A stretch of 64,000 nucleotides of DNA from Micromonospora rosaria (GCF_001567585.1 NZ_LRQV01000004.1:57781-121780), one strand, 5' to 3'; counted from the first letter of the stretch, positions 11,575 to 21,376 are shown. Made by a program: numbers and translations. Notes: generated by a model not told the origin, from the letters alone.

Positions 11575-12033
11575 ATGCCAGGAAAGGGCGACGCTCCGGT
11601 GCTTCCGGGCGCGCGGGCGGTTGCGCGGTACGTGCGCATCTCGCCGACGAAGGCGCGCCGGGTGGTCAACCTCGTCCGCGGCCTGCCCGCGAAGGAGGCG
11701 CTCACGGTGCTGCAGTTCGCGCCGCAGGCCGCGAGTGAGCAGGTGTACAAGGTGCTCGCGAGCGCGATCGCCAACGCGGAGAACAACGAGCGGCTGGACC
11801 CCGACGCGTTGCTCGTCAGCGAGGCGTTCGTGGACGAGGGCCCGACCATGAAGCGGTTCCAGCCGCGGGCCCAGGGCCGGGCGTACCGGATTCGCAAGCG
11901 CACCTGCCACATCACCGTGGCGGTAGAGGCGGTCGCGCCGGCCGCGCCGAAGAAGGCGGCGGCGAAGAAGGCCGCCCCGGCGAAGCCGGCCGAGGCCGCC
12001 GAGACGCAGAGCAAGACGGAGGGCGCCGAGTAA
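11575..12033 (+). CDS. rplV: 50S ribosomal protein L22 with Ala/Lys tail
   Basis: 152-residue L22, whose hairpin reaches into the exit tunnel. The globular part (residues about 10-120, with [19 protein letters not shown]) is ordinary. The last about 30 residues are an Ala/Lys/Pro/Glu-rich extension ([19 protein letters not shown]), a common feature of actinobacterial ribosomal proteins. ATG 11575. The stop overlaps rpsC by one base (TAATG). Confidence 0.97.
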   Translation: MPGKGDAPVLPGARAVARYVRISPTKARRVVNLVRGLPAKEALTVLQFAPQAASEQVYKVLASAIANAENNERLDPDALLVSEAFVDEGPTMKRFQPRAQGRAYRIRKRTCHITVAVEAVAPAAPKKAAAKKAAPAKPAEAAETQSKTEGAE

Positions 12034-12914
12034 TGGGTCAGAAGGTTCACCCGCACGGGTTCCGGCTCGGCATCTCGACCGACTGGAAGTCCCGCTGGTT
12101 CGCGGACAAGCTCTACAAGGACTACATCGGCGAGGACGTGAAGATCCGCCGCATGATGTCCAGTGGGCTGGAGCGGGCCGGCATCTCCAAGGTCGACATC
12201 GAGCGCACCCGGGACCGGGTCCGGGTCGACATCCACACCGCCCGGCCGGGCATCGTCATCGGCCGCAAGGGTGCGGAGGCCGACAAGATCCGTGGCAACC
12301 TCGAGAAGCTCACCGGCAAGCAGGTGCAGCTCAACATCATCGAGGTGAAGAGCCCGGAGTCGGACGCGCAGCTGGTCGCCCAGGGCGTGGCCGAGCAGCT
12401 CTCCAGCCGGGTCAGCTTCCGTCGGGCGATGCGCAAGGCGATGCAGTCCGCGATGAAGAACCCGGTCTGCAAGGGCATCCGGGTGCAGGTCTCGGGTCGT
12501 CTCGGCGGCGCCGAGATGAGCCGGACCGAGTTCTACCGCGAGGGACGGGTTCCGCTGCACACGCTGCGGGCCAACATCGAGTACGGCTTCTTCGAGGCCC
12601 GTACCACCTTCGGCCGCATCGGCGTGAAGGTCTGGATCTACAAGGGCGACGCGGTGCCGGGCCGGGAGGCTCCGGCCGAGGCGCCGTCGCGCCCCCGCCG
12701 TGAGCGTGGCGACCGCCCCGAGCGGCCGCGCCGTGGCCGTTCCGGTTCCTCCGGCACCACCGCCGGTGGCACCGAGGCCGGTCGGGCTGCCGCGACCACC
12801 GTCGCGCAGCAGGCCGAGACGCCGAGTGGCGAGCCGGTGGACGCAGGCGCTGTCGCGTCGGCCGCTTCCGGTGCCAACGCCGTTCAGCCGGCAGAAAAGC
12901 AGCAGGAGGGCTGA
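12033..12914 (+). CDS. rpsC: 30S ribosomal protein S3 with long low-complexity C-terminus
   Basis: 293-residue S3, part of the mRNA entry tunnel. The N-terminal KH domain carries [14 protein letters not shown] (GxxG type), and the C-terminal S3 domain runs to about residue 210. The remaining about 80 residues are rich in Arg, Pro, Gly and Ala ([19 protein letters not shown]), making the protein much longer than the 233-residue E. coli S3. ATG 12033 overlaps the rplV stop by one base. rplP follows after three bases. Confidence 0.97.
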   Translation: MGQKVHPHGFRLGISTDWKSRWFADKLYKDYIGEDVKIRRMMSSGLERAGISKVDIERTRDRVRVDIHTARPGIVIGRKGAEADKIRGNLEKLTGKQVQLNIIEVKSPESDAQLVAQGVAEQLSSRVSFRRAMRKAMQSAMKNPVCKGIRVQVSGRLGGAEMSRTEFYREGRVPLHTLRANIEYGFFEARTTFGRIGVKVWIYKGDAVPGREAPAEAPSRPRRERGDRPERPRRGRSGSSGTTAGGTEAGRAAATTVAQQAETPSGEPVDAGAVASAASGANAVQPAEKQQEG

Positions 12915-12917
12915 CAG

Positions 12918-13343
12918 ATGCTGATGCCGCGCAAGCCCCCGAAGGGCTTCCGCAAGCCGCACCACCCGGACCGCAGTGGCGCGTCCAAGGGTGGTAACCG
13001 GGTGGTGTTCGGCGAGTTCGGGATCCAGGCTCTCGAGCCGGCGTACGTGACCAACCGCCAGATCGAGTCGGCGCGTATCGCGATGACCCGCCACATCAAG
13101 CGTGGCGGCAAGGTCTGGATCTCGGTCTTCCCGGACCAGGCCCTGACCAAGAAGCCGGCCGAAACCCGGATGGGTTCCGGTAAGGGCTCGCCCGAGTGGT
13201 GGGTCGCCAACGTCAAGCCGGGTCGGATCCTCTTCGAGATGTCCTTCCCGAACGAGCAGATCGCGCGAGAGGCGATGCGTCGCGCGATCCACAAGCTCCC
13301 GATGAAGTGCCGCATTGTGACGCGCGAAGTGGGTGAGTCCTGA
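12918..13343 (+). CDS. rplP: 50S ribosomal protein L16
   Basis: 141-residue L16, located between the A-site tRNA and the central protuberance. It begins [21 protein letters not shown] and contains the conserved [28 protein letters not shown] 12918 is three bases after the rpsC stop, with AGCAGGAGG in the end of rpsC as ribosome-binding site. The stop overlaps the rpmC start by one base. Confidence 0.97.
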   Translation: MLMPRKPPKGFRKPHHPDRSGASKGGNRVVFGEFGIQALEPAYVTNRQIESARIAMTRHIKRGGKVWISVFPDQALTKKPAETRMGSGKGSPEWWVANVKPGRILFEMSFPNEQIAREAMRRAIHKLPMKCRIVTREVGES

Positions 13344-13579
13344 TGGCAGCGGGCGTTAAGGCCGCCGAGCTGCGTGAGCTCTCCGAGGAGGAGCTGGTCA
13401 CGAAGCTGCGTGAGGCCAAGGCGGAGCTGTTCAACCTCCGCGTGCAGGCCGCGACCGGGCAGCTTGACAACAACCGGCGGCTGCAGGTCATCCGTCGGGA
13501 GATCGCCCGGATCTACACGATCATGCGTGAGCGCGAGCTGGGACTCTCTGCTGCGCCGGATGAGGTGACTGCGTCATGA
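13343..13579 (+). CDS. rpmC: 50S ribosomal protein L29
   Basis: 78-residue L29, a helical-hairpin protein near the tunnel exit. It contains [24 protein letters not shown] and the second helix with [22 protein letters not shown] 13343 overlaps the rplP stop (TGATG). The end overlaps rpsQ by four bases (ATGA). Confidence 0.96.
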   Translation: MAAGVKAAELRELSEEELVTKLREAKAELFNLRVQAATGQLDNNRRLQVIRREIARIYTIMRERELGLSAAPDEVTAS

Positions 13580-13860
13580 GCGAGACCGAGAACACCACCA
13601 CCGAGGCCGTGCGGGCCCGCCGCAAGGTCCGGGAGGGCCTCGTGGTCAGCGACAAGATGGAAAAGACCGTCGTCGTCGAGGTCGAGGACCGGGTCAAGCA
13701 CGCGCTGTACGGCAAGATCATGCGCCGTACCAGCAAGCTGAAGGTGCACGACGAGCAGAACAGCGCCGGCATCGGTGACCGGGTCCTGATCATGGAGACC
13801 CGGCCGCTGTCCGCCACCAAGCGGTGGCGGCTCGTGGAGATCCTGGAAAAGGCCAAGTAG
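13576..13860 (+). CDS. rpsQ: 30S ribosomal protein S17
   Basis: 94-residue S17, an OB-fold protein that binds the 5' domain of 16S rRNA. The conserved core is [31 protein letters not shown], ending [11 protein letters not shown] 13576 overlaps the rpmC stop. It is the last gene of the S10 unit; a 97-bp gap precedes rplN. Confidence 0.97.
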   Translation: MSETENTTTEAVRARRKVREGLVVSDKMEKTVVVEVEDRVKHALYGKIMRRTSKLKVHDEQNSAGIGDRVLIMETRPLSATKRWRLVEILEKAK

Positions 13861-13957
13861 CGAAGGCTCGAGCTCGCCCGGCGTCGGTCGGGCGCAGGTT
13901 CCGCCAGGCTCCGGCCGCGCGAGCGGCTGCGAGAACCGGCAGACATAGGAGATAGAC
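13861..13957 (+). other. S10-spc junction with small inverted repeat
   Basis: A 97-bp gap with a short inverted repeat, CGCCCG at about 13876 against CGGGCG at about 13890, and a good ribosome-binding purine run (AGGAGA) before rplN. No clear promoter is visible, so spc may be read through from S10. Confidence 0.4.
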
Positions 13958-14326
13958 GTGATTCAGCAGGAGTCGCGACTGCGCGTCGCCGACAACACGG
14001 GTGCTCGGGAGATCCTGTGCATCCGGGTTCTCGGCGGCTCCGGTCGGCGCTACGCGAGCATCGGCGACGTCATCGTGGCCACGGTGAAGGACGCGATCCC
14101 GGGTGCCGGTGTGAAGAAGGGCGACGTCGTCAAGGCCGTCGTCGTCCGCACCGCCAAGGAGAAGCGGCGGCCGGACGGCTCGTACATCCGCTTCGACGAG
14201 AACGCCGCCGTCATCATCAAGGACGGTGGGGACCCGCGCGGTACCCGTATCTTCGGCCCGGTCGGTCGGGAGCTGCGGGACAAGCGGTTCATGAAGATCA
14301 TTTCCCTCGCGCCGGAGGTGTTGTGA
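13958..14326 (+). CDS. rplN: 50S ribosomal protein L14
   Basis: 122-residue L14, an intersubunit-bridge protein. It begins [20 protein letters not shown] and contains the conserved [14 protein letters not shown] and [10 protein letters not shown]. Start GTG 13958 follows ACATAGGAGATAGAC. First gene of the spc operon; it overlaps rplX by four bases at GTGA. Confidence 0.98.
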   Translation: MIQQESRLRVADNTGAREILCIRVLGGSGRRYASIGDVIVATVKDAIPGAGVKKGDVVKAVVVRTAKEKRRPDGSYIRFDENAAVIIKDGGDPRGTRIFGPVGRELRDKRFMKIISLAPEVL

Positions 14327-14643
14327 CCGTGAAGGTCAAGAAGGGCGACACGGTCATCGTCATCGCCGGCAAGGACAAGGGCGCCAAGGGCAAGGTCATC
14401 GCGGCCTACCCGCGGCAGGACAAGGTCCTGGTCGAGGGCGTGAACCGGGTCAAGAAGCACACCCGCATCAGCACCACCCAGCGCGGCGCCAAGACCGGTG
14501 GCATCGTCACCCAGGAGGCCCCCATCCACATCTCCAACGTGATGGTTCTGGACTCCGACGGGAAGCCGACCCGGGTCGGTTACCGGATCGACGACAACGG
14601 CCAGAAGGTCCGCATCGCGCGTAGCACCGGTAAGGACCTCTGA
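14323..14643 (+). CDS. rplX: 50S ribosomal protein L24
   Basis: 106-residue L24, an assembly-initiating 23S rRNA-binding protein with an N-terminal KOW motif ([21 protein letters not shown]). Two starts are possible. GTG 14323 overlaps the rplN stop as GTGA. GTG 14329 would remove two residues and sits 10 nt from the GGAGG at 14314-14318. The overlap pattern of the operon favours 14323. The stop overlaps rplE by one base. Confidence 0.95.
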   Translation: MTVKVKKGDTVIVIAGKDKGAKGKVIAAYPRQDKVLVEGVNRVKKHTRISTTQRGAKTGGIVTQEAPIHISNVMVLDSDGKPTRVGYRIDDNGQKVRIARSTGKDL

Positions 14644-15212
14644 TGACCACGGCTACCGAAACCAAGACCCTGCCGCGCCTCAAGGAGCGGTACCGCAACG
14701 AGATCGTGGCGCAGCTGCAGGAGCAGCACAACTACGGCAACCCCATGCAGGTGCCGCGGTTGGTCAAGATCGTCGTCAACATGGGTGTCGGCGAGGCCGC
14801 CCGGGACGCCAAGCTGATCGACGGCGCGGTGCGTGACCTGGCCACCATCACCGGCCAGAAGCCGCAGGTGCGGCGGGCGACCAAGTCCATCGCGCAGTTC
14901 AAGCTGCGTGAGGGCATGCCGATCGGCGCGAAGGTGACCCTGCGCGGCGACCGGATGTGGGAGTTCCTGGACCGGCTGCTCTCCATCGCGCTGCCGCGTA
15001 TCCGCGACTTCCGCGGTCTGGACGGGCGCAAGCTCGACGGCCACGGCAACTACACGTTCGGTCTGACCGAGCAGTCGGTGTTCCACGAGATCGACCAGGA
15101 CAAGATCGATCGGCAGCGGGGCATGGACATCACGGTGGTCACCACCGCCACGACCGACGACGAGGGCCGGGCGCTGCTCAAGTTCCTGGGCTTCCCGTTC
15201 AAGGAGAACTGA
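14643..15212 (+). CDS. rplE: 50S ribosomal protein L5
   Basis: 189-residue L5, which binds 5S rRNA in the central protuberance. Conserved parts seen are [35 protein letters not shown] and the C-terminal [22 protein letters not shown] 14643 overlaps the rplX stop (TGATG). rpsN follows after one base. Confidence 0.98.
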   Translation: MTTATETKTLPRLKERYRNEIVAQLQEQHNYGNPMQVPRLVKIVVNMGVGEAARDAKLIDGAVRDLATITGQKPQVRRATKSIAQFKLREGMPIGAKVTLRGDRMWEFLDRLLSIALPRIRDFRGLDGRKLDGHGNYTFGLTEQSVFHEIDQDKIDRQRGMDITVVTTATTDDEGRALLKFLGFPFKEN

Positions 15213-15213
15213 G

Positions 15214-15399
15214 ATGGCCAAGAAGGCGCTGATCCTCAAGGCGGCCGCGAAGCCGAAGTTCTCGGTTCGCGCGTACACCCGCTGCCAGCGGTGCGGGCGT
15301 CCGAAGGCGGTCTACCGCAAGTTCGGTCTCTGCCGGGTCTGCATCCGGGAGATGGCCCACCGCGGTGAGCTGCCGGGCGTGTCCAAGGCTTCCTGGTAA
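15214..15399 (+). CDS. rpsN: 30S ribosomal protein S14, zinc-binding short type
   Basis: 61-residue S14 of the zinc (C+) class. Four cysteines are in place: CQRC near residues 24-27 and CRVC near 40-43. The short length distinguishes it from the about 100-residue zinc-free S14 that many actinobacteria carry elsewhere for zinc starvation. ATG 15214 follows AAGGAGAACTGAG in the end of rplE. Confidence 0.97.
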   Translation: MAKKALILKAAAKPKFSVRAYTRCQRCGRPKAVYRKFGLCRVCIREMAHRGELPGVSKASW

Positions 15400-15409
15400 G
15401 GGCTACGGT

Positions 15410-15485
15410 GCCCCGGCGCCGGCCGGGGCCCTCGCACCGATCGAGTATTGCTCTTCGCCGTAGGCCCGGGGCCGGAAGCCCCGGG
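15410..15485 (+). promoter_or_regulatory. Two competing hairpins between rpsN and rpsH
   Basis: Hairpin 1 pairs GCCCCGG (15410-15416) with CCGGGGC (15423-15429). Hairpin 2 pairs CCCGGGGC (15465-15472) with GCCCCGGG (15478-15485). The arms are interchangeable, so the first arm could pair with the third instead. This layout resembles an attenuator within the spc operon; function is not shown. Confidence 0.45.
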
Positions 15486-15514
15486 AACCCCGGCGAGAAA
15501 GGCTGACGAAATCC

Positions 15515-15922
15515 ATGACGATGACCGACCCGATCGCAGACATGCTCACGCGTCTGCGTAACGCCAACCAGGCGTACCACGACCGGGTGACGATGCCGTA
15601 CTCCAAGATCAAGGCCAACATCGCCGAGGTCCTGAAGTCCGAGGGCTACATCGCCACCTGGTCGGTCGAGGAGCCCGAGGAGGGCGCCGTCGGCAAGCGA
15701 CTGGTCGTCGAGCTGAAGTACGGCCAGAACCGGGAGCGGAGCCTGGCCGGCATCAAGCGCGTGTCCAAGCCCGGTCTGCGGGTGTACGCCAAGTCGGACG
15801 GGCTCCCCCGGGTGCTCGGCGGGCTGGGCGTGGCGATCATTTCGACGTCCCAGGGGCTGCTCACCGACCGGCAGGCCCGCAAGCGGAGCGTTGGCGGGGA
15901 AGTCCTCGCCTTCGTCTGGTAA
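15515..15922 (+). CDS. rpsH: 30S ribosomal protein S8
   Basis: 135-residue S8, which binds the central domain of 16S rRNA. It begins [18 protein letters not shown] and keeps the C-terminal [31 protein letters not shown] 15515 follows GGCGAGAAAGG; ATG 15521 is also possible. In E. coli S8 represses the spc operon, and the structured gap just upstream is a natural place to look for such control. Confidence 0.98.
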   Translation: MTMTDPIADMLTRLRNANQAYHDRVTMPYSKIKANIAEVLKSEGYIATWSVEEPEEGAVGKRLVVELKYGQNRERSLAGIKRVSKPGLRVYAKSDGLPRVLGGLGVAIISTSQGLLTDRQARKRSVGGEVLAFVW

Positions 15923-15938
15923 CGGGAGACAGGTAGAA

Positions 15939-16481
15939 ATGTCGCGTATTGGACGTAAGTCGATCCCGGTGCCAGCCGGCGTCGACATCACGATCAACGG
16001 GCAGACCGTCACGGTCAAGGGCCCGAAGGGCGAGCTGAGCCACACGCTCGCCGAGCCGATCACGGCGGAGCGGGGCGAGGACGGCCACGTGCACGTCAAC
16101 CGGCCCAACGACGAGCGCAAGGCCAAGGAGCTGCACGGCCTGAGCCGTACCCTGGTCAACAACATGATCGTCGGCGTCACCGAGGGCTACAAGAAGAGCC
16201 TGGAGATCGCCGGCACCGGGTACCGGGTCACCGCCAAGGGCAAGGACCTGGAGTTCGCGCTCGGGTTCTCGCACCCGGTGCTGGTGCAGGCCCCCGACGG
16301 CATCACCTTCACGGTGGAGAAGCCGACCCTGTTCCACGTGGCCGGCATCGACAAGCAGCTCGTCGGCGAGGTCGCCGCGAACATCCGGAAGATCCGCAAG
16401 CCGGAGCCCTACAAGGGCAAGGGTGTGAAGTACCAGGGCGAGGTCATCCGCCGTAAGGCCGGTAAGGCGGGCAAGAAGTGA
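15939..16481 (+). CDS. rplF: 50S ribosomal protein L6
   Basis: 180-residue L6, near the sarcin-ricin loop. It begins [17 protein letters not shown] and contains [23 protein letters not shown] and the C-terminal [18 protein letters not shown] 15939 follows GGGAGACAGGTAG. A decayed copy of its last about 46 bases lies in the gap to rplR. Confidence 0.98.
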   Translation: MSRIGRKSIPVPAGVDITINGQTVTVKGPKGELSHTLAEPITAERGEDGHVHVNRPNDERKAKELHGLSRTLVNNMIVGVTEGYKKSLEIAGTGYRVTAKGKDLEFALGFSHPVLVQAPDGITFTVEKPTLFHVAGIDKQLVGEVAANIRKIRKPEPYKGKGVKYQGEVIRRKAGKAGKK

Positions 16482-16552
16482 TCGCGGCCGTCAACACCGG
16501 GGCGAGGTCATCCGCCGGCCGCGAGGCCGTGAGAAAGGCAGGTAAGAAGTGA
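16436..16552 (+). repeat. Imperfect duplication of the rplF 3' end in the rplF-rplR gap
   Basis: The 17-mer GGGCGAGGTCATCCGCC occurs at 16436-16452 inside rplF and again at 16500-16516 in the gap. Downstream, AAGGCGGGCAAGAAGTGA (end of rplF) matches AAGGCAGGTAAGAAGTGA (16535-16552) at 16 of 18 positions. The second GTGA supplies the rplR start codon. The middle has diverged and gained bases. Confidence 0.75.
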
Positions 16553-16938
16553 GCGCCACGCTGCTCAAGCGCCGCCGCGGCGTTGCCGCCAAGCGCGCCG
16601 TCGGGCGTGCGCGTCGGCACTTCCGGGTCCGCAAGAACATCAGCGGCACCGCCGAGCGTCCCCGCCTGGTCGTCACCCGCTCGCTGCGCCACATCGTGGC
16701 CCAGGTCGTGGACGACACCCAGGGCCACACCCTGGCGTCGGCCTCGACCCTGGACGCCTCGCTGCGCGGCGTCGAGGGCGACAAGAGCGCCCTGGCCGGC
16801 AAGGTCGGTGCGCTGCTCGCCGAGCGGGCCAAGGCCGCCGGCATCTCGAAGGTCGTCTTCGACCGCGGTGGCAACCGGTACGCGGGGCGGGTAGCCGCGC
16901 TGGCCGACGCCGCCCGCGAAGCCGGGCTCGAGTTCTAA
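16549..16938 (+). CDS. rplR: 50S ribosomal protein L18
   Basis: 129-residue L18, which binds 5S rRNA. Conserved parts are [32 protein letters not shown] (N-terminal basic region) and the C-terminal [26 protein letters not shown]. Start GTG 16549 lies in the duplicated rplF-end segment, whose AAGGCAGGTAAGAA doubles as the ribosome-binding region. Confidence 0.97.
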   Translation: MSATLLKRRRGVAAKRAVGRARRHFRVRKNISGTAERPRLVVTRSLRHIVAQVVDDTQGHTLASASTLDASLRGVEGDKSALAGKVGALLAERAKAAGISKVVFDRGGNRYAGRVAALADAAREAGLEF

Positions 16939-16972
16939 GAAACCCCGTCACGAGAGAGAAGGAAGGCTGCTG

Positions 16973-17587
16973 ATGCCAGGTCAACAGCGCCGTGGCGGCG
17001 GGTCCGGTGGCAACGAGGGTGGTCGCCGCGACAACCGCCGTGAGGGCGGCCGCGGAAACGCGCCCGTCGAGAAGACCCCGCACCTCGAGCGGGTCGTCGC
17101 GATCAACCGCGTCGCCAAGGTCGTGAAGGGTGGTCGTCGCTTCAGCTTCACCGCCCTGGTGATCGTGGGCGACGGCGACGGCACCGTCGGTGTGGGCTAC
17201 GGAAAGGCCAAGGAGGTGCCCGCGGCGATCGCCAAGGGTGTCGAGGAGGCCAAGAAGCACTTCTTCAAGGTGCCGCGGATCGGCGCCTCGATCCCGCACC
17301 CGGTGCAGGGTGAGGACGCCGCGGGCGTGGTGCTGCTCAAGCCGGCCTCCGCCGGTACCGGTGTCATCGCCGGTGGCCCGGTGCGTGCCGTGCTGGAGTG
17401 CGCGGGCATCCACGACGTGCTCTCCAAGAGCCTCGGCTCCTCCAACCCGATCAACATCGTGCACGCCACGGTGGCGGCGCTGAAGGGGCTGGAGTCCCCG
17501 GAGGCCGTCGCGGCCCGTCGTGGTCTGCCGGTCGAGGACGTCGCGCCGGCCGCCATGCTGGCGTCGCGGGCGGGGGTGGCGTCCTGA
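16973..17587 (+). CDS. rpsE: 30S ribosomal protein S5 with Gly/Arg-rich N-terminus
   Basis: 204-residue S5, which contributes to decoding fidelity. The double-stranded-RNA-binding S5 domain ([34 protein letters not shown]) starts near residue 37, after a Gly/Arg/Asn-rich disordered leader. The C-terminal domain has the conserved [29 protein letters not shown] 16973 follows GAGAGAAGGAAGG. The stop overlaps rpmD by one base. Confidence 0.97.
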   Translation: MPGQQRRGGGSGGNEGGRRDNRREGGRGNAPVEKTPHLERVVAINRVAKVVKGGRRFSFTALVIVGDGDGTVGVGYGKAKEVPAAIAKGVEEAKKHFFKVPRIGASIPHPVQGEDAAGVVLLKPASAGTGVIAGGPVRAVLECAGIHDVLSKSLGSSNPINIVHATVAALKGLESPEAVAARRGLPVEDVAPAAMLASRAGVAS

Positions 17588-17769
17588 TGGCACGCCTGAA
17601 GGTCACCCAGGTCCGGTCCGAGATCGGGACCAAGCACAACCAGCGTGAGTCGCTGCGGTCGCTCGGTCTCAAGCGGATCAACGACGTGGTGGTCAAGGAG
17701 GACCGGCCGGAGATCCGTGGCATGATCTTCACGGTCAACCACCTCGTGAAGGTCGAGGAGGTCGAGTAA
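17587..17769 (+). CDS. rpmD: 50S ribosomal protein L30
   Basis: 60-residue L30 beginning [20 protein letters not shown], with the conserved [25 protein letters not shown] 17587 overlaps the rpsE stop (TGATG). The stop overlaps rplO in the same way (TAATG). Length and sequence are ordinary for the family. Confidence 0.96.
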   Translation: MARLKVTQVRSEIGTKHNQRESLRSLGLKRINDVVVKEDRPEIRGMIFTVNHLVKVEEVE

Positions 17770-18212
17770 TGACGATCAAGGTCCACCACCTGCGCCCGGC
17801 GCCGGGGTCCAAGACCGCGAAGACCCGGGTGGGTCGCGGTGAGGGCTCCAAGGGCAAGACCGCCGGTCGCGGTACCAAGGGCTCCAAGGCCCGCAAGAAC
17901 ATCTCGGCGGCGTTCGAGGGTGGGCAGATGCCCATCCACATGCGCCTGCCGAAGATGAAGGGCTTCAAGAACAAGTTCAAGGTGGTCTTCCAGGTGGTCA
18001 ACCTGGACCGGCTCGCCGAGCTGTTCCCGAACGGCGGCCAGGTCGGCCCGGCCGAGCTGGTCGAGGCCGGCGCGGTCCGCAAGGGCCAGCCGGTCAAGGT
18101 GCTCGGCACCGGTGACCTCGGTGGGGTGGCGCTCCAGGTGTCGGCGCAGGCGTTCAGCGCGTCGGCCAAGGAGAAGATCACCGCCGCCGGTGGCACGGTC
18201 ACCGAGCTGTAG
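17769..18212 (+). CDS. rplO: 50S ribosomal protein L15
   Basis: 147-residue L15, an internal 50S assembly protein. It has the Gly/Lys-rich N-terminal tail ([29 protein letters not shown]) and the globular C-terminal half. ATG 17769 overlaps the rpmD stop. A strong hairpin follows, separating this gene from secY. Confidence 0.97.
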   Translation: MTIKVHHLRPAPGSKTAKTRVGRGEGSKGKTAGRGTKGSKARKNISAAFEGGQMPIHMRLPKMKGFKNKFKVVFQVVNLDRLAELFPNGGQVGPAELVEAGAVRKGQPVKVLGTGDLGGVALQVSAQAFSASAKEKITAAGGTVTEL

Positions 18213-18225
18213 GACCCGTACACGG

Positions 18226-18266
18226 CATGGCGCCCGTCCAGTTGGACACAACTGGCGGGCGCCATG
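18226..18266 (+). terminator. Hairpin terminator after rplO
   Basis: Stem CATGGCGCCCG-T-CCAGTTG paired with CAACTGG-CGGGCGCCATG (one bulged T), loop GACA, 14 nt after the rplO stop. An AT-rich patch (18298-18315) and a small inverted repeat AGGACT/AGTCCT (18342-18358) follow, so secY-adk-map may have its own promoter; no clear -35/-10 pair is visible. Confidence 0.65.
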
Positions 18267-18449
18267 GTGCACCAGGGCCGTGTGCGCCAGGTAACATCGG
18301 AATTGATTTATGTAGCCAGGCACACCTGCCCACAAGGGCGTAGGACTGTTAGAGTCCTGTGCCAGCTATGGATATCGGGCACGTGAGCCCGGCACCCACC
18401 CCGCCCCGCCAGGGTTCACCGGCGGCCCGCCTCGCGCAGGAGGAAGAAG

Positions 18450-19778
18450 TTGCTGTCCGCCTTTCTCAGTGCGTTCCGTACGCCTGACCTGCGCAAGAAG
18501 CTGCTGTTCACAGTCGGCATCATCGCGATCTACCGGCTCGGCGCCACGCTGCCCAGCCCAGGTGTCTCGTACGGCAACGTCCAGCGCTGCCTCGACGCCA
18601 TGGAGGGTGGTTCGACAGGTGTCCTGAACCTGATCAACCTCTTCTCCGGTGGCGCGCTGCTGCAGCTCTCGGTCTTCGCGCTGGGCATCATGCCCTACAT
18701 CACCGCGTCGATCATCCTGCAACTGCTGACCGTGGTGATCCCCCGGCTGGAGCAGCTCCGCAAGGAGGGCCAGGCCGGCCAGGCGAAGATCACCCAGTAC
18801 ACCCGCTACCTGACCCTGGGCCTCGGTGTGCTCCAGGCGTCGGCGTTCGTGGCGCTGGCCCGCTCCGGGCAGCTCTTCAACAACCAGTGCGACCAGTGGC
18901 CGGTCATTCCCGAAGGCCTCGGCATCCCGGACTGGCTGACCCTGACCGTCCTGGTCATGACGATGACCGCCGGCACCGGCGTGGTCATGTGGCTGGGTGA
19001 GCTGATCACCGACCGCGGCGTCGGCAACGGCATGTCCGTCCTGATCTTCACCTCGATCGCCGCCCGCCTCCCCAGCGAGGGCTGGCAGATCAAGCAGACC
19101 CAGGGTTGGGGCAAATTCTTCCTGGTCATCGCCCTGGTCCTGGTGGTCATCACCGCGGTCACCTTCATCGAGCAGGCGCAGCGCCGGATCCCGGTCCAGT
19201 ACGCCAAGCGGATGATCGGCCGGCGGATGTACGGCGGCACCTCCACCTACATCCCGCTGAAGGTCAACCAGGCGGGTGTCATCCCGGTCATCTTCGGCTC
19301 CTCGCTGCTCTACCTGCCGCAGCTGGCGCTCCAGTTCTTCGACCAGACCAACCCGGGCCAGACCCAGGCGTGGATCCAGAACAACCTGGTCGACCCGACC
19401 AGCCCGATCTACATCTCGGTCTACTTCCTGCTGATCATCTTCTTCACGTACTTCTACGTCTCGATCACGTTCAACCCGACCGAGGTCGCGGACAACATGA
19501 AGAAGTACGGCGGCTTCGTGCCGGGCATCCGCCCCGGTAAGCCGACCGCCGACTACCTGGACTTCATCCTCAGCCGGATCACCCTGCCTGGCGCGCTCTA
19601 CCTGGCGATCATCTCGATCCTGCCGAACTTCTTCTTCATCTGGCTGGACAGCGAGCAGTACGTCAACTTCCCGTTCGGCGGTACCGCTGTGCTGATCATG
19701 GTCGGTGTCGGTCTGGAGACGGTGAAGCAGATCGAGAGCCAACTGATGCAGCGGAACTACGAAGGGTTCCTGCGGTAG
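18450..19778 (+). CDS. secY: Preprotein translocase subunit SecY
   Basis: 442-residue channel-forming subunit of the SecYEG translocon in the cytoplasmic membrane, with ten expected transmembrane segments. It begins with TTG 18450, 6 nt after AGGAGG (18438-18443), giving LLSAFLSAFRTPDLRKK with formyl-Met. Conserved features include GALLQLSVFALGIMPYITASII and GVGNGMSVLIF, and the last cytoplasmic loop FNPTEVADNMKKYGGFVPGIRPG. adk begins directly after the stop. Confidence 0.97.
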   Translation: MLSAFLSAFRTPDLRKKLLFTVGIIAIYRLGATLPSPGVSYGNVQRCLDAMEGGSTGVLNLINLFSGGALLQLSVFALGIMPYITASIILQLLTVVIPRLEQLRKEGQAGQAKITQYTRYLTLGLGVLQASAFVALARSGQLFNNQCDQWPVIPEGLGIPDWLTLTVLVMTMTAGTGVVMWLGELITDRGVGNGMSVLIFTSIAARLPSEGWQIKQTQGWGKFFLVIALVLVVITAVTFIEQAQRRIPVQYAKRMIGRRMYGGTSTYIPLKVNQAGVIPVIFGSSLLYLPQLALQFFDQTNPGQTQAWIQNNLVDPTSPIYISVYFLLIIFFTYFYVSITFNPTEVADNMKKYGGFVPGIRPGKPTADYLDFILSRITLPGALYLAIISILPNFFFIWLDSEQYVNFPFGGTAVLIMVGVGLETVKQIESQLMQRNYEGFLR

Positions 19779-20432
19779 ATGCGACTCGTTCTGGTTGGCC
19801 CGCCGGGGGCGGGCAAGGGCACACAGGCGGAGTTCATCGCCGCGCACCTCTCCGTGCCGAAGATCTCGACGGGGGACATCTTCCGGGCCAACGTCTCCCA
19901 GGGCACCCCCCTGGGCGTGGAGGCCAAGCGGTACATGGACGCCGGCAAGCTGGTTCCGGACGAGGTGACCATCAACATGGTCCGGGACCGGCTCGCCGAG
20001 CCGGACGCCGCCGAGGGGTTCCTGCTCGACGGGTTCCCCCGGACCACGCCGCAGGCCGCCGCGCTGGACAAACTCCTCGCCGACCTGGGCACCGCGCTGG
20101 ACCTGGTGCTGGAGTTGGTGGTCGACGACGACGAGGTGATCCGGCGGCTCTCCGGCCGGCGCACCTGCCGGGGCTGCGGGAAGATCTGGCACGTCGAGTT
20201 CGACGCGACCCTGCGCGAGGGCGTCTGCGACCGGTGCGGCGCCGAGCTGTTCCAGCGTGACGACGACAAGCCGGAGACCATCGGGGCCCGGCTGCGGGAG
20301 TACGCCGAGAAGACCGCCCCGCTGGTGGACTACTACGGCGCGCAGAGCAAGCTGGTCGGCATCGACGCCACCGGGCCGGTCGAGGACGTCACCGTCCGGG
20401 CGATCGACGCGCTGCGCTCGTACGGCGGCTGA
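19779..20432 (+). CDS. adk: Adenylate kinase, zinc-LID type
   Basis: 217-residue kinase that balances AMP, ADP and ATP. The P-loop is GPPGAGKGT at residues 7-15, and DGFPR is the conserved AMP-side motif. The LID carries four cysteines, CRGC and CDRC, that should bind zinc, as in Gram-positive adenylate kinases. ATG 19779 follows the secY stop with no gap, so translation is probably coupled. Confidence 0.97.
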   Translation: MRLVLVGPPGAGKGTQAEFIAAHLSVPKISTGDIFRANVSQGTPLGVEAKRYMDAGKLVPDEVTINMVRDRLAEPDAAEGFLLDGFPRTTPQAAALDKLLADLGTALDLVLELVVDDDEVIRRLSGRRTCRGCGKIWHVEFDATLREGVCDRCGAELFQRDDDKPETIGARLREYAEKTAPLVDYYGAQSKLVGIDATGPVEDVTVRAIDALRSYGG

Positions 20433-20524
20433 GCGCCCGCCTGTCCCCGCACGGCTCTAGAGTGCGAGATGCGGGTACGGGCGACGTACGCCGCTGTCTC
20501 GGTAACGAAAGGTAGAACCCCGCC

Positions 20525-21376
20525 ATGCGCCGTCACCAGCTGGACATCCAGCTGAAGACCCCCGAGCAGGTCGAGAAGATGCGGGCCGCCGGGCTGGTGG
20601 TCGCCGAGGCCCTGCGCCGGATGCGGGAGGCGGTGGCCCCCGGCGTGAGCACCGCCGACCTGGACGCGATCGCCGAGTCGACGATCCGCGAGGCCGGGGC
20701 GACCCCGTCGTTCAAGGGGTACCACGGCTTCCCGGCCTCGATCTGCTCCTCGGTCAACGAGCAGATCGTGCACGCCATCCCCGCCCCCGACCAGGTGCTC
20801 CGGGAGGGGGACCTGATCTCAATCGACTGCGGCGCGGTGCTGGACGGGTGGCACGGGGACGCGGCGATCACGGTCGGGGTCGGCGAGGTCGACCCGGCGC
20901 TGCTGCGGATGGCCTCGGTCGCCGAGGACGCGATGTGGGCCGGAATCGCCGCGGCGGCCCGGGGCGCGGCCAGCGGTCGGGGCCGGCTCACCGACATCTC
21001 GTACGCGGTGGAGACCGCGGTCCGCAAGGGCGGCCGGTACGGCATCGTCGACGGGTACGGCGGCCACGGCATCGGCACCGAGATGCACCAGGACCCGCAC
21101 GTGCTCAACCACGGCCGGCCGGGCAAGGGCCCCCGACTGGTGGCCGGGATGGCGCTGGCCATCGAGCCGATGATCACCATGGGCTCGCCCCGGACGGAGG
21201 AACTGGCCGACGGCTGGACGGTGGTGACCCGGGACGGGTCGGTGGCGGCCCACGTCGAGCACTCGATGGCGCTGTTGCCGGACGGGGTGTGGGTGCTGAC
21301 CGCCGTCGACGGTGGCCGGGCCCGGCTCGGCGACCTGGTGACCGCCCGGCAGCCCGTGGACACCCCCGCCACCTGA
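20525..21376 (+). CDS. map: Methionine aminopeptidase, type I
   Basis: 283-residue metalloprotease that removes the initiator Met from nascent proteins. The pita-bread fold motifs are present: YHGFPASICSSVNEQIVHAIP, the metal-ligand stretch DLISIDCGAVLDGWHGDAA, GYGGHGIGTEMHQDP with a catalytic His, and AIEPMITMG. ATG 20525 has GAAAGGTAG upstream. It is the third gene of secY-adk-map, separated from adk by 92 bp that also holds a TAGAGT hexamer (20457-20462), a possible -10 box. Confidence 0.96.
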   Translation: MRRHQLDIQLKTPEQVEKMRAAGLVVAEALRRMREAVAPGVSTADLDAIAESTIREAGATPSFKGYHGFPASICSSVNEQIVHAIPAPDQVLREGDLISIDCGAVLDGWHGDAAITVGVGEVDPALLRMASVAEDAMWAGIAAAARGAASGRGRLTDISYAVETAVRKGGRYGIVDGYGGHGIGTEMHQDPHVLNHGRPGKGPRLVAGMALAIEPMITMGSPRTEELADGWTVVTRDGSVAAHVEHSMALLPDGVWVLTAVDGGRARLGDLVTARQPVDTPAT

